The notes: generated by a model not told the origin, from the letters alone. 64,000 nt of DNA from Bacteriovoracaceae bacterium UBA3083 (GCA_002366565.1 DFBJ01000008.1:61695-125694), one strand, 5' to 3'. Positions 25,108 to 35,500 are shown, numbered from the stretch's first letter. Numbers and translations are program-made.

Positions 25108-26667
25108 TTACTTAGCTACGCCAATCGCTTTAGTTTCTCTTACTACAGTGATCTTAATCGTTCCTGGGTAAGACATTTCTTCTTCGATTTTCTTAGCAAT
25201 ATCTCTTGAAAGCATTACTGTTTGTTCATCACTTACAGAATTGTTTTCAACGATAACTCTAACTTCTCTACCACCAGAGATTGCATAAGACTTTGAAACA
25301 CCTTCAAAGCTATTAACAATTTCTTCAATATCAGTTAGACGAGATACGTATGATTCCATCATTGCTTTTCTAGCACCTGGACGAGCACCTGAAAGGGCAT
25401 CACCAGCAGCAACAATATGAGCTAGTACTGATTCTGGTTTCTCATCATCATGGTGAGCTCTAATCGCGTGAACGATGTCAGGAGACTCTCCATATTTCTT
25501 AGCAAAGTCAGCACCTGTTACAGCATGTGATCCTTCTGCTGAAGCATCAAGAACTTTACCGATGTCATGTAATAGACCAGCACGTCTTGCTTGCTTAACA
25601 TTAAGACCCATTTCAGCGGCCATAGCACCACAAATAAATGCAGCTTCAATAGCATGTTGATATTGGTTCTGAGTATATGAAGTTCTCCAGTTAAGAGCAC
25701 CAACTAACTTAAGAATCTCAGGGTGAATACCATGAACTCCGATTTCCATCTGAGCTTTTTCACCAAGAGATAGTAGTTGTTTTTCCATCTCAGCTTTTGA
25801 CTTGTCATGAAATTCTTCAATTTTTGCAGGATGAATTCTACCATCAGCAATAAGCTTTAGAATTGTTTGTCTTGCAATCTCTCTTCTCACAACGTTGAAA
25901 GATGAGATCACTACGACTTCTGGAGTATCATCAATAATTAAATCAACACCACAAATTTGTTCGAAGGCACGAATATTTCTACCTTCTCTACCAATTAGAC
26001 GACCTTTAACATCATCAGAAGGAAGCTCTACTGTAGAAATTGTTTTTTCTGCAACATGCTCACCAGCAAATCTCTGAATTGCAATTCCTACAATTCTCTT
26101 TGCTCTTTCTTCTGCTTCTTCTTTCGCTTCTTCTTCTAATCTAACTAATCTCTTAGAGAAGTCTACTTTTGCATCTTCTTCCATTAATGAGATTAACTCT
26201 TCTTTAGCCTGCTCTTCAGTAAGTTTTGCGACTTCAGTAAGCTTAACAACAATCTCTTCTTGTTTAGCTTTAAAACGTCCTTTTTCTTCATCTGCTGCTC
26301 TTCTAGCTTTTTCAACTTCAGCTTCTTTATCAGCAAGGCGAGCTTTTTCTTTTTCAGTTTCTTCAAACTTAGTTTCGAGTTTTGCTTCTTTTTGAGCAAT
26401 CTCTTTCTCTTGATCTTTAATCTCTTTAGTTCTTTGATGAATTTCTTTATCAAGATTCTGCTTTTCTTCTCTAGCAATTTCTTTAGCTTCTTTTCTAGCT
26501 TTATACGCTAAATCTTTCGCTTTCTCTTTTGCTTCTTCGATGATCTCATCACCTTTTGATTTTCTTTCATTCAATTCCTTCGTCGCTTGTGCATTTCTAA
26601 CGAAAAATCCTGCTCCAGCACCAACGATTAGAAAAAGAACTGCTGCAAGAATTACTTCTATGCCCAT
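25108..26667 (-). CDS. rny: Ribonuclease Y
   Basis: Membrane-anchored endoribonuclease that initiates mRNA decay in bacteria lacking a strong RNase E system. The 519-residue protein has one N-terminal membrane helix (about 4-25), a long charged coiled coil (about 30-200, rich in K, E, A), a KH domain (VKGRLIGREGRNIRAFEQICGVD), and an HD domain with LLHDIGKVLDASAEGSH. It ends with SYPGTIKITVVRETKA. Length is the family norm (about 520). Antisense frames across the Lys/Glu-rich coil are artefacts of composition. It lies last in a compact same-strand run after 5-formyl-THF cyclo-ligase, followed by a strong terminator. Confidence 0.97.
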   Translation of the reverse strand: MGIEVILAAVLFLIVGAGAGFFVRNAQATKELNERKSKGDEIIEEAKEKAKDLAYKARKEAKEIAREEKQNLDKEIHQRTKEIKDQEKEIAQKEAKLETKFEETEKEKARLADKEAEVEKARRAADEEKGRFKAKQEEIVVKLTEVAKLTEEQAKEELISLMEEDAKVDFSKRLVRLEEEAKEEAEERAKRIVGIAIQRFAGEHVAEKTISTVELPSDDVKGRLIGREGRNIRAFEQICGVDLIIDDTPEVVVISSFNVVRREIARQTILKLIADGRIHPAKIEEFHDKSKAEMEKQLLSLGEKAQMEIGVHGIHPEILKLVGALNWRTSYTQNQYQHAIEAAFICGAMAAEMGLNVKQARRAGLLHDIGKVLDASAEGSHAVTGADFAKKYGESPDIVHAIRAHHDDEKPESVLAHIVAAGDALSGARPGARKAMMESYVSRLTDIEEIVNSFEGVSKSYAISGGREVRVIVENNSVSDEQTVMLSRDIAKKIEEEMSYPGTIKITVVRETKAIGVAK

Positions 26668-26686
26668 TTCTTACTCCTTGATTATT

Positions 26687-27241
26687 TCAAACTTTAATGA
26701 CTTCACTATCTGTGACTACCCAACTTAGATGACAATCGTGATCTTCCATTGGGATCTCAGCTATTAGCTGATCATTAAAACCTAAACCTATTGTTATACA
26801 ATTATAATTTTCTAAATATCTATCGTAATAACCACGACCTCGACCTAGTCTTTGACCCTCTCTTCCGAAGGCCAGTCCAGGGACTAACAAAACGTCTGGT
26901 TGGACAATTTTACTAGTTAAGGATGGCTCTAAAATTTTAACTTTAAAGCTAGTATTTTCAACTAACTCTTCAAAGCGCGATTCTCTAAAAACCATTTCGC
27001 CACATTCATTTATGCTTGGAAACGATAGAGTCTCTATCTCTTTCTCCACAGCTGAAATAATATTTATTTCATCTTTTAATGGAGCAAATAATCCTAAATT
27101 TATGTCTTTGGAAAGTAGGCCTTCGGCCTTAAGAAGATTTATTAAATTTTTTGAACATAGAATTGCTTTCTCACTTCTCTGTCTCTCGTCTATCTTTGAC
27201 AAAATCAACCGAAGTTCTTTTCTAAGCTTTTCTTTATTCAA
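26687..27241 (-). CDS. fau: 5-formyltetrahydrofolate cyclo-ligase
   Basis: ATP-dependent conversion of 5-formyl-THF to 5,10-methenyl-THF. The 184-residue protein has the N-terminal LRKELR helix with basic residues, GLFAPLKDEI, FPSINECGEM, and the signature LLVPGLAFGREGQRLGRGRG followed by YYDRYL near residue 135. Start is TTG at 27239-27241 with a weak GTGGA 9-10 bases upstream; no nearer ATG exists. It is directly downstream of zapA (35-base gap). In gammaproteobacteria the same two genes flank the 6S RNA gene, but there is no room for it here. Confidence 0.92.
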   Translation of the reverse strand: MNKEKLRKELRLILSKIDERQRSEKAILCSKNLINLLKAEGLLSKDINLGLFAPLKDEINIISAVEKEIETLSFPSINECGEMVFRESRFEELVENTSFKVKILEPSLTSKIVQPDVLLVPGLAFGREGQRLGRGRGYYDRYLENYNCITIGLGFNDQLIAEIPMEDHDCHLSWVVTDSEVIKV

Positions 27242-27276
27242 ATTTATTTTCCACTCTTATAAACAAAAGAGAAGAT

Positions 27277-27582
27277 TTAAATCGTAGAAGGAGATACCTC
27301 TTCAATAAACTGAAGAGCATCACAAGCTGTCATATGCAGTTTTGATATATTATTTTCAAAATCTCTTTCAATTGAGATTTTCTCATTAGCTATTTTAAGA
27401 GCTGCAAGTGTAGCCACTTGACCTATATCTAACTGAGGAGACTTTTGTCTTATTTCCTCTGTTACTTTTTGCACGTAACTCACAACATCCTCGGCCGAAA
27501 TATTCGTCTCCGCCTCTTCAGGTGTGAACTTGATTTTATAACCCAGTACGTTAAATTCTTTTTCTTCTCTTATACTTTCCAT
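27277..27582 (-). CDS. zapA: Cell division protein ZapA
   Basis: ZapA binds and bundles FtsZ filaments. The 101-residue protein begins with the typical beta hairpin (KEFNVLGYKIKFTPEEAE), a segment VVSYVQKVTEEIRQKSPQ, the conserved helix DIGQVATLAALKIANEK, and a C-terminal coiled coil. Length and motif placement match ZapA. It is 49 bases after ftsY and 35 before the cyclo-ligase gene, all on one strand. Confidence 0.82.
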   Translation of the reverse strand: MESIREEKEFNVLGYKIKFTPEEAETNISAEDVVSYVQKVTEEIRQKSPQLDIGQVATLAALKIANEKISIERDFENNISKLHMTACDALQFIEEVSPSTI

Positions 27583-27631
27583 CTCTTAAATATTACCCTT
27601 AAAGGTGTATTAGAGTCAATCAACTTACTCT

Positions 27632-28849
27632 CTAATCAAGGTCCAATAAAGCATCTAAGTACTCATTCAAGTTAAAAACATTTAAGTCTTCAACTTGCTC
27701 ACCAACTCCAATGTACGTAATTGGTACTTTTAACTTATCAACAATACCTATTGCTGCGCCGGCCTTAGATGACCCATCGCATTTCGTGAAAATTAGTCCT
27801 GATAGGCCAAGAGTATTATTAAATTCTTCAGCCTGTCTAATTGCATTCTGACCAGTAATGGCATCAATAACAAGTAGTGTTTGATGAGGAGCTGATTCAT
27901 CTAGCTTTTTAAGGACATCTCGACTCTTTTTAAGCTCGTCCATTAAGTTGCCTTTTGTGTGCAATCTTCCAGCGGTGTCTAAAATACAGTAATCAGCATT
28001 AGAATTTAACGCCGCTTGTAAAGCATCATAACCAACACCACTTGGGTTTGCCCCTTCTTTAGCTCTAATCATTTCAGCACCAGCTCTTTGGCACCATACT
28101 TCAAGCTGATCAACAGCAGCAGCTCTAAAAGTGTCACATGCACCAACAACAACCTTGGCCCCTTGACCAGTAAGTTTTGTAGCTAGCTTTCCAATTGTAG
28201 TTGTCTTCCCTGCTCCGTTTACTCCAACAACCATAATGACCTTCGTCTTACCTCTGTTGGACTCATCAAAATTATAAAGGTCAACATCGACCCCTTTTTG
28301 AACAGTATTCATTTTAGAATCAAGAAATTGCTTTAAAAATTGTTTAAACTCTTGTTCTCCAAACCCATCTTTCTTAGCTTCTTCCTCAAGTTCTTCAATA
28401 AGCTCTGCAGCAATTGTAGGACCAATATCTGCACCATAAAGTAGTTCTTCTACCTCTTCTAAAGTGTCATCATCAAGCTTTTTACCAGTAAAGATAGAAC
28501 CAAGCTTTCCCCATACTTCATTACTTGATTTAGAAAGCCCCTTTTTAAGTCTCTCTTTCCAAGTTGGACCAGCAGGAGCTTCCTCAACAGGAGCGGTCTC
28601 AGGTGTAACCTCTTCAACAGGAGCTTCTTTAGGAGTGGTTGATACTTCTTCTTTATTATCAATAGCTTCGGTCGTCTTAACATCAGCTTCTTCTATCTTC
28701 TTTGATGGCTTTTTGAAGATTAGATATAAAGATAGAACTAATAAAAGCCCTATTGCTCCACCAGCACCGTAAACGTGATTAATATCTGCAGTTATATTCT
28801 GACCCGACTGGTCATAAAGATCTTGTAGTAATTTAACTAAATCATTCAT
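27632..28849 (-). CDS. ftsY: Signal recognition particle receptor FtsY
   Basis: GTPase receptor that brings ribosome-SRP complexes to the Sec translocon. The 405-residue chain starts with one membrane segment (GAIGLLLVLSLYLIF), then an acidic Pro/Glu/Val-rich A domain (about 50-95), the N domain, and the G domain with GVNGAGKTTTIGKLA (G1), DTFRAAAVDQL (G2), DTAGRLHTKGNLMDEL (G3), TKCDGSSKAG (G4) and the C-terminal GVGEQVEDLNVFN. A true N-terminal membrane anchor is used in some lineages in place of a lipid-binding helix. ATG 28849 follows GAGGATT. Confidence 0.97.
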   Translation of the reverse strand: MNDLVKLLQDLYDQSGQNITADINHVYGAGGAIGLLLVLSLYLIFKKPSKKIEEADVKTTEAIDNKEEVSTTPKEAPVEEVTPETAPVEEAPAGPTWKERLKKGLSKSSNEVWGKLGSIFTGKKLDDDTLEEVEELLYGADIGPTIAAELIEELEEEAKKDGFGEQEFKQFLKQFLDSKMNTVQKGVDVDLYNFDESNRGKTKVIMVVGVNGAGKTTTIGKLATKLTGQGAKVVVGACDTFRAAAVDQLEVWCQRAGAEMIRAKEGANPSGVGYDALQAALNSNADYCILDTAGRLHTKGNLMDELKKSRDVLKKLDESAPHQTLLVIDAITGQNAIRQAEEFNNTLGLSGLIFTKCDGSSKAGAAIGIVDKLKVPITYIGVGEQVEDLNVFNLNEYLDALLDLD

Positions 28850-28928
28850 TAAGAATCCTCTTGTGTATTTTATGAAGTCATTGATATGTCATAGGCGCAA
28901 GAAAATCAACACATGGCGCGGTGAGAAA

Positions 28929-29918
28929 ATGAAAGAAGAGACAAATCGACTAGAAAAATTAAAAACTCTTTTTAAAATTCAACAATATATTCGAGAGTTT
29001 TTCACTTCACATGGTTTCTTAGACGTTCAAACTCCACCTATGGTTCAAAATCCGGGAATGGAGACGCACATCCATCCATTCCAAGTAAGAAGTGCACACA
29101 ATAAGGAAAACTTAGACCTCTACCTACATACTTCTCCTGAATTTCATATGAAAGAGCTTCTCTCTATTGGCCTTGAGAAAATATTCAATATGTCTTACTG
29201 CTTTAGAGATGAGCCTAACTCAACTCATCACAGACCTCAGTTTCTTATGCTTGAGTGGTATAGAAAAGATGAGTTCTACTCAAAAATAATGGATGATGTA
29301 GAGAGCTTATTTAAATTTTGTACAAAAAGAGCTATAGAAGATGACCTTAAAATTAGAGAGGAGTTTCATAACTTTTCTCCTACAAAGAAAACAATTCAAG
29401 AAATTTTCAAAGAATTATTAAATATAGATATTTTGGATTACCTCGATAAAGATGACTTAGCATCTATGATCAGAAGAGATTTTAAACAAGTTCCACTCCC
29501 TTCTGAAAAAGAACATCACTTACTGTCTTGGGATGATTACTACTTTTTACTTTTTCTAAATGAGGTGGAACCTAAGCTTAAAAAGTATCCATTCATTCTG
29601 CTATATAACTTCCCTAAACATTTGAGTGCACTTTCAACAATCAACAGTGAAGACAAAAGAGTTTGTGATCGCTTTGAAGTGTATTCTTTTGGCGTAGAAA
29701 TATGTAATTCATTTAACGAACTGACAGACTTAGATCAACTTAAGTCAAGATTTGATGAACAGGCCATTCTAAAAAAACAACTCTATAATTACTCTCTCCC
29801 AGAACCAACAGAGTTCTACCACACTATGAAGTCATTACCGACTTCAAGTGGGATAGCATTAGGCGTAGAGAGATTAATGATGTGTCTCACTGAGACTGAT
29901 AATCCATTTTTTTACTGA
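28929..29918 (+). CDS. epmA: EF-P lysyl-beta-lysyltransferase (GenX/PoxA)
   Basis: A class II lysyl-tRNA-synthetase paralogue that attaches (R)-beta-lysine to elongation factor P. From ATG 28929 it has 329 residues, close to the E. coli length of 325; an in-frame GTG 28863 and ATG 28872 would add about 20 residues but lack a ribosome site, while GGTGAG precedes 28929. Motif 2 is CFRDEPNSTHHRPQF then LMLEWY, and motif 3 is SSGIALGVERLMMCL. It lacks the anticodon-binding domain, as expected. It is divergent from ftsY. EpmB, EpmC and EF-P are not in the window. Confidence 0.9.
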   Translation: MKEETNRLEKLKTLFKIQQYIREFFTSHGFLDVQTPPMVQNPGMETHIHPFQVRSAHNKENLDLYLHTSPEFHMKELLSIGLEKIFNMSYCFRDEPNSTHHRPQFLMLEWYRKDEFYSKIMDDVESLFKFCTKRAIEDDLKIREEFHNFSPTKKTIQEIFKELLNIDILDYLDKDDLASMIRRDFKQVPLPSEKEHHLLSWDDYYFLLFLNEVEPKLKKYPFILLYNFPKHLSALSTINSEDKRVCDRFEVYSFGVEICNSFNELTDLDQLKSRFDEQAILKKQLYNYSLPEPTEFYHTMKSLPTSSGIALGVERLMMCLTETDNPFFY

Positions 29919-30694
29919 TTAGTAGCATTGAATAATTTATGTAACTTTACCATCACTTCAGATTTAACATGTTGAACAGGAACATACTCCGCCCACTGTC
30001 TATGTCTTTCTCGGGAAGTGTTCATTCTAATTTTATTTGTAAAGAAATTTGGATACTTCTTTGCAATCTCCGCTGAAAATACAGCGTACCAATCATAGAA
30101 TAAATTTACGTCTTTAAATAAAAGCTCATCAAGAATCTCTAGAGTTTGTTCAACTAAAACTCTTTTTAATGTATAAAAATTTGTTTTTTCTAGAGAATCT
30201 TTAGAGATTTCCTTATTCATAAATTCTGAAACATAGTAGCGAGCAAAATCAATACCTGAATCAGTCATTGGAGTATCATAATTCTCCATCGCTGCGTATG
30301 TATTGTCTAAAACGAGAGCTCTATAGACACCTTCTCGACTTCCACCTTGGGAAATTACATTCATCCACTTGGCAACGTCATTTTCATTTGGTTTTACTCT
30401 TCTTGCAGCTTCATATATTTCAAATAAGAATGATAGATCTGCCCTTTCCATTTTCTCTTTAGAGATTTTAGACTTTACTTCATCTTTATACTCAGCTCTT
30501 ACAGACTTTGCATCTTTCATAACTTTAGGAATAGCTGGTAACTTTATACTTTCTTCCTTTTCACCAAATAACTTAACCGCTAATTCATCTCCAAGATACT
30601 CTTCCACATATGGTCTTAATTTATCTGCAATTCCTTCAGCTTGTGTATTTGTAATACTTAAAGTCACCATCATAATCATTAAAATCTTTTTCAT
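29912..30694 (-). CDS. Secreted helical protein, unknown
   Basis: A 260-residue exported protein with signal peptide MKKILMIMMVTLSITNTQA. The mature part is helical, Lys/Glu-rich and free of cysteine, with recognisable but unassigned motifs such as GGSREGVYRALVLDN and FYDWYAVFSAEIAKKYP. It is the third gene after the response regulator and the lone DHp-like protein, 3 bases from the latter, so it is likely controlled with them. Its end overlaps epmA by 7 bases. No family recognised; the GxREGVYRAL block would be a good seed for a search. Confidence 0.65.
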   Translation of the reverse strand: MKKILMIMMVTLSITNTQAEGIADKLRPYVEEYLGDELAVKLFGEKEESIKLPAIPKVMKDAKSVRAEYKDEVKSKISKEKMERADLSFLFEIYEAARRVKPNENDVAKWMNVISQGGSREGVYRALVLDNTYAAMENYDTPMTDSGIDFARYYVSEFMNKEISKDSLEKTNFYTLKRVLVEQTLEILDELLFKDVNLFYDWYAVFSAEIAKKYPNFFTNKIRMNTSRERHRQWAEYVPVQHVKSEVMVKLHKLFNATNQ

Positions 30695-30697
30695 TAC

Positions 30698-30895
30698 TTA
30701 ACCTTTATTTTTAATTATATTTTTAGCTTGTTCCCACTGTTCCTCTAAAGACTCTGTCTTCTCAAGGACAAGGGGTAATATTTTTTCTACAATTTCAGGA
30801 TTATTTTTCCAGTTATCACTAATTAGAGATATTGATTGAGATATAGCCGAGATACTAGAATTGATATCATGAATAACTTTATTCTGATCTTGCAT
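30698..30895 (-). CDS. Lone histidine-kinase DHp-like small protein
   Basis: From ATG 30893-30895 (GGAGG 4 bases upstream) the protein is 65 residues; a longer frame to 30928 has no ribosome site. It reads KVIHDINSSISAISQSIS, close to the H-box of HisKA/DHp domains (HD-I/L/F-N-N-x-L), with His9 as candidate phosphorylation site. A second helix (EIVEKILPLVLEKTESLEEQW) has the DHp helix-2 pattern. There is no ATPase domain. It overlaps the end of the sigma-54 response regulator gene by 17 bases, so the two are translationally coupled. It could be a phosphotransfer or dimerisation partner; assignment rests on a short motif. Confidence 0.55.
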   Translation of the reverse strand: MQDQNKVIHDINSSISAISQSISLISDNWKNNPEIVEKILPLVLEKTESLEEQWEQAKNIIKNKG

Positions 30896-32258
30896 CTTTC
30901 CTCCTCTCTGAAATACGATAAAAAGCACTATTAGAAATCTTTAAAACACCAAGAGTCTTTCTTACTTTCTCATCATTTTCTTTAAAAATAATAGAGACAG
31001 CATCCTCCTCTACTTTTTCTAAAAATGACTTCAGTCCATTAATACGTATGTAATCTAATTGCATCTTACTGAGAATACTTCCTGGAATATGTTCGCTAAC
31101 CTCTACTTTTTCAATATAAGTAGAGCTGATACCACGAATATGAGCAGGAAGATCTTCAACCTCAATTAACCCATGAGATTTTGACTGCAGAATTTCAACA
31201 ACCCTTTTTAGTTCTCTTATATTTCCAGGCCAAGAATAGTTATTTAAAATACCTTTTACATTTTTACTTAAAACAACTCTTCTTTTTCCCTTACCAAGAA
31301 AGTGCTTAATCAAAAGAGGTATATCTTCTCTTCTTTCAACAAGAGATGGTAAGTTAATATTAAAGCCTTCAATTCTATAATAGAGGTCTTCTCTAAAAGA
31401 GCCATCCTTTACCATTTCTTCTAAATTTTCACATGTAGCACTTACTAAACGAAAGTCAGATTTAACCATCTTTTCACTACCAAGGGGATAAAAAGATTTC
31501 TCATCTATGGCCCTTAATATTTTCTGTTGCAAAATCATCGGCATCGTTGCAATTTCATCAAGAAATAGAGTTCCTCCATCAGCAAGAGCGAACTTTCCTT
31601 TCTTACTTATTTCTGCTCCAGAAAAAGCTCCTTTCTCATATCCAAAAAGCTCTGCTTCTAATAAGTTCTCAGGTATTTCAGAACAATTTAAATGAATAAA
31701 TGAATCTTCCTTTTCAAAAATTAAATTATGAATTAGTTTTGCAATAAGAGTTTTACCTGTACCAGTAGGACCTTTGAGAAATACAGGTTTATTAGTTGTT
31801 ACAACTTCATTAATAATTTTCAAGTTTTTAACAAGACTATCATCTTGAGTCACATATTGATTAGCAAAGAAATTTCTTAATACTGATTCTTTTGAAAGTA
31901 TTCTAAACTTTCGTAGAATCATATTGAGAGCTTCTTTATCAAAGGGCTTTGAGAGATAGTCTTCACACCCTCTTTTATAGGCCTCTTCAATGCTTCTATC
32001 TTCTTCTCTACCAGAAAGTACAACAGCATATGTTTTTTTATTTTTAACCAATGGAATTAAATCTAATCCTGCCAAGTCTTTTTCTAAATCAAGATCAATC
32101 CAAGCGAGGTCAAATTTCTCTTCGCTCAATAACTTCTTGGCCTCTTCTGAATTTCTAGCCTCTCTCACTAATCCATGATCTTTTAAAGCTGTAACTAAAT
32201 TCAATCGAGAAAGATCATCGTCTTCAATAACGAGGAAATTTAAAACTCTTTTGTTCAT
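30879..32258 (-). CDS. Sigma-54-dependent response regulator (NtrC type)
   Basis: A 459-residue activator. Receiver domain 1-120: acidic pocket E12/D13, phospho-acceptor D55, S82, K104. AAA+ domain about 130-360: Walker A GPTGTGKT (163-170), the sigma-54 contact loop GAFSGA (usual form GAFTGA), Walker B GGTLFLDEI, and the RREDIPLLIKHFL and NYSWPGNIREL sensor regions. C-terminal Fis-type HTH near 430-455 (KTLGVLKISNSAFYRISERR). It is followed by the DHp-like protein and a secreted protein in the same operon. No cognate full kinase is adjacent. Confidence 0.93.
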   Translation of the reverse strand: MNKRVLNFLVIEDDDLSRLNLVTALKDHGLVREARNSEEAKKLLSEEKFDLAWIDLDLEKDLAGLDLIPLVKNKKTYAVVLSGREEDRSIEEAYKRGCEDYLSKPFDKEALNMILRKFRILSKESVLRNFFANQYVTQDDSLVKNLKIINEVVTTNKPVFLKGPTGTGKTLIAKLIHNLIFEKEDSFIHLNCSEIPENLLEAELFGYEKGAFSGAEISKKGKFALADGGTLFLDEIATMPMILQQKILRAIDEKSFYPLGSEKMVKSDFRLVSATCENLEEMVKDGSFREDLYYRIEGFNINLPSLVERREDIPLLIKHFLGKGKRRVVLSKNVKGILNNYSWPGNIRELKRVVEILQSKSHGLIEVEDLPAHIRGISSTYIEKVEVSEHIPGSILSKMQLDYIRINGLKSFLEKVEEDAVSIIFKENDEKVRKTLGVLKISNSAFYRISERRKDARSE

Positions 32259-32404
32259 CTACTTATCCCAAAAAATAGTACATTTCTTTCTTCTTTCCAT
32301 TGTATTTTCCAATAGATATTTAAACAAACGTAAATATAAGCGGAAGACTTTGAACCCCCTTGATAAGTCATAATTAGAAAGAAAAATTAATTTTGCTCAT
32401 CTTC

Positions 32405-32419
32405 GATCATTATATGATC
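32405..32419. promoter_or_regulatory. Palindrome upstream of giant lipoprotein gene
   Basis: GATCAT-TAT-ATGATC is a perfect 6-base dyad in the 297-base gap between the divergent response regulator (start 32258) and the lipoprotein (start 32556). It could be an operator, or chance in AT-rich DNA. Nothing else recognisable is seen in the gap. Confidence 0.25.
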
Positions 32420-32555
32420 TTGGTGCCATAAATAACTGTCAATTTTACTCAGATTTTATTGCTAAAATAGGCAAGATTTTCCACCTAAGCTCATGAAATT
32501 AAACCAACTATTTAAGTTTCTAAATATCCCCTCTAAAAGTGTCGATAATAAGATT

Positions 32556-35500
32556 ATGAGAACTTTATGGAAGATATCGACATTTACAGTATTATTATTC
32601 ACCCTGACAGCTTGTATGCCGGACAGCCTTACAAAATTTAAGGAAGCCCCGACAAAGAATGCTGATGAAACAACCTCCAGTAGTGGTGGCAGTAGTGATA
32701 GTGATGATAGTTCCACGTGTACTGCCGGTACTGAACCAGCATGTAGCTCACCAGGTACATTTACTTATCCAAGTGGCAAAAACTATAAGTTTTTAATTTA
32801 TGAAAACGGAGAAGAATTTGAGACTCCATTAATAGTTCCAACATTCTCAAGTTATATTGTAGGTCATGAAGAATACCTTTCAATAGAACCACCAACAAAC
32901 TTTACTTCAGAAACAGGTTTGATTGTTGACCCAGAAGAAGACTTTAAATTTACAGGAGAGCCTGATCGCTTTCTTCCTAAGACTTTCTACGATATCACTG
33001 CGACTTACTCTACTCCTGAACTTAGCTCAGATGAAGTGATGACAGATACTATTGCATTTACAATTGCAAAAGATCTAGAGTCTTTAATCTACCCGATGAT
33101 AGTTGGATCTCAAGTAATTCTTGAAGTAGATAGTGTAACTCCATTTTCGACAGCGACAGGTTACAATTATATTTCAGCAGAAAATGGTGTAAGTGGATTA
33201 ATCACGTACATTGATACTAATAATAAAGAATTACATATTACAATTTCAGAAAATACAGGTCAGGGATTCTTTAGTGTAGACGGAGAAGTAGATAACAGTA
33301 CTTCTTTCTTCAGTAGTAAAGCAACTGTAAGTGCTGTGTATAATACTTACGCAAGATCTACGAGTATTCAAAGCTCTCTTTCGCCTACTGTTTTAGGTTA
33401 CCAAACATTATCTAGTAATGAACTTGCTTCAATAAGTTACTCTATATTCCCTTCTCTTCCCGCAGGTCTTTCTTTTGATCAAATGAGAGGTACAATTGGG
33501 ACACTTAGAGCTTATCAAAATGTTACCGATGGCTCTATGACTGTGGCAGAGGGAAGTAGAACAATTACTGGAACAGGTACTCTTTTCCTTTCACACTTAC
33601 AAGTAAACTCAACAATAGAATTAAATGGAGAACTACATAAGATAGAATCAATAGAGTCTAATAGTGTAGCAAATACATATACTCCTTTCTCAGCGACAGC
33701 GAGTGTTTCTTCTTTTAAAAAGATTTTAAAAGGTAGTGTCTCGACAGTAAATGGAAGTCCTACTTTAACAGGGACAGGAACTGCATTTTCTTCAGAAGTA
33801 ATTACATCAAAGAATATTGTGATAGATGCAGTTTCAGACTTTACAGGATTAAATGCCTCTATAAGTTCTGTAGGAAGTGATACTTCAATCACATTAAATT
33901 CTAACTTTACAGGGACTGACCTAACGATCCCTGAACTAAAAGCAACGAGCTATGTAGTTACAGCAAAAAACATTTTAGGAAAAACAGTCACAAGACTTCT
34001 AACGATCAGTTTATTAGATATTGTACAACCGAAGACATTGTCTAAAGTCGCATATAATCTTGCAATAAACGACAAAGTAGTTCTCTATGCTGATGAAGTA
34101 ACAGCCTTTTCTAAAGGTGGATACATTTCAAATAGAAGTGGAACTATTGCTCAGATTGACTACATAGATACTGCAAATAAGAAAATTTTTGCAACAGTTA
34201 AAAATATTGGAAATTACTGTACCGTTGAAACGGCCCTTACTTCTACAGCATGTACGAATGCAAATGGATATTGGATCAATAAAAACTTTGATCTTAACGA
34301 TCCAGTCGATAACGCTTCCTCTTACTTGGCAGGAGAGACAACACTTGTGAAGGATTCTGTTCTATCATTTAGTATAAGCTCAAATGCTATTTCAAGATTA
34401 CCAGTTGTGTCTCCATCTCTCTCTGCTGCAGAGCTTGCAACATTGGAATACTCTATTGATCCAGATATTTCATCAGGACAAGGTTTCTGTGACAACGCAA
34501 TTTACACAAATGAATTTGATTGTACTGCAAATGGCGGTAACTGGTCACAAGGATTATTATTTGCTACTTCTGACCAGTGTTCAACACAGAATGCTGCCCA
34601 CTCATCTTCAGCACTATGTACAGGAGCAGGTGGAACTTGGATTGAAAAAGGTTCTTTCTATGGAGCGCCTACAACGGCCATACCTGAAACAGAGTTCACA
34701 ATTACAACGACAACTCTACTAGATAAGACAATCGATAGTACTCTGAGTATTAGTGTTAATGCCCCTCCAGCAGGACTTTCAATAACTAGAAATGTATTAC
34801 TTCATGTTCCTAGCTCTTCAGCATTTGAGGTTGGAGATGCAATCTCATCAAACTCTGGTGGACTTGGAACAATTACAGGTAAATTCAAAATTAATGCAAC
34901 AGATGCAGATAAGAATACTTTTCTCTATGAGTTTTTAGAAGTAAAAGTAACAAAGGGATCTTTCAACGATTTTGATGATCTTGATAACCTTCTAACATTT
35001 GATTCTCAAAAGACTTACATTTTAGGCGATGGAGCATATCCATACAACCTTAAGTTAAATGTTGCAGACTCTTCTCAGTTTAAGGATCCATACTACCCTG
35101 ACTACATAGCAGGAGAAAATCTTCTACAAGTTGGAGGCTCTGATAGAGCGAGAATAGCTTTTAATGATGAAGTTAATAATACGATTTTTGTAACTGTTTA
35201 TGATACTCAAACATATGCAGTAAACGTAGAACCTACTTCTTTAGCGACAAGTGATACAATAACTGCTCCTAATATATCAGGTACGCCGTCTACAACAATA
35301 TCTTCTATGGAAGGGAATCATCTAATCTTACAATTTTCTTCAACTGCGTATTTAGGGCTATCTAGTACTGCAAAAGGATATGATATTACATCAGCAGGAA
35401 CAGGTATTGGTATGCTTCATTATTTTGATGCAACAAATACTGCTCGTGTAGAAGTTACAGAAGGAACCTTTAATACAACAGAAGATTTAGATGCTATTTC

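Noticed and set aside
26193..26511. Lys/Leu- and Phe/Ser-rich open frames over the rny coiled coil
   Set aside because: They are composition artefacts of the Lys/Glu-rich coil read in other frames, with no ribosome site.
27242..27276. 6S RNA between zapA and the cyclo-ligase gene
   Set aside because: The gap of 35 bases is far too short for a 180-base RNA.
33515..33892. 125-residue lower-strand frame in the giant lipoprotein gene
   Set aside because: It is antisense to the GTGTxF repeat units; low-complexity Val/Pro/Thr translation of the repeat.
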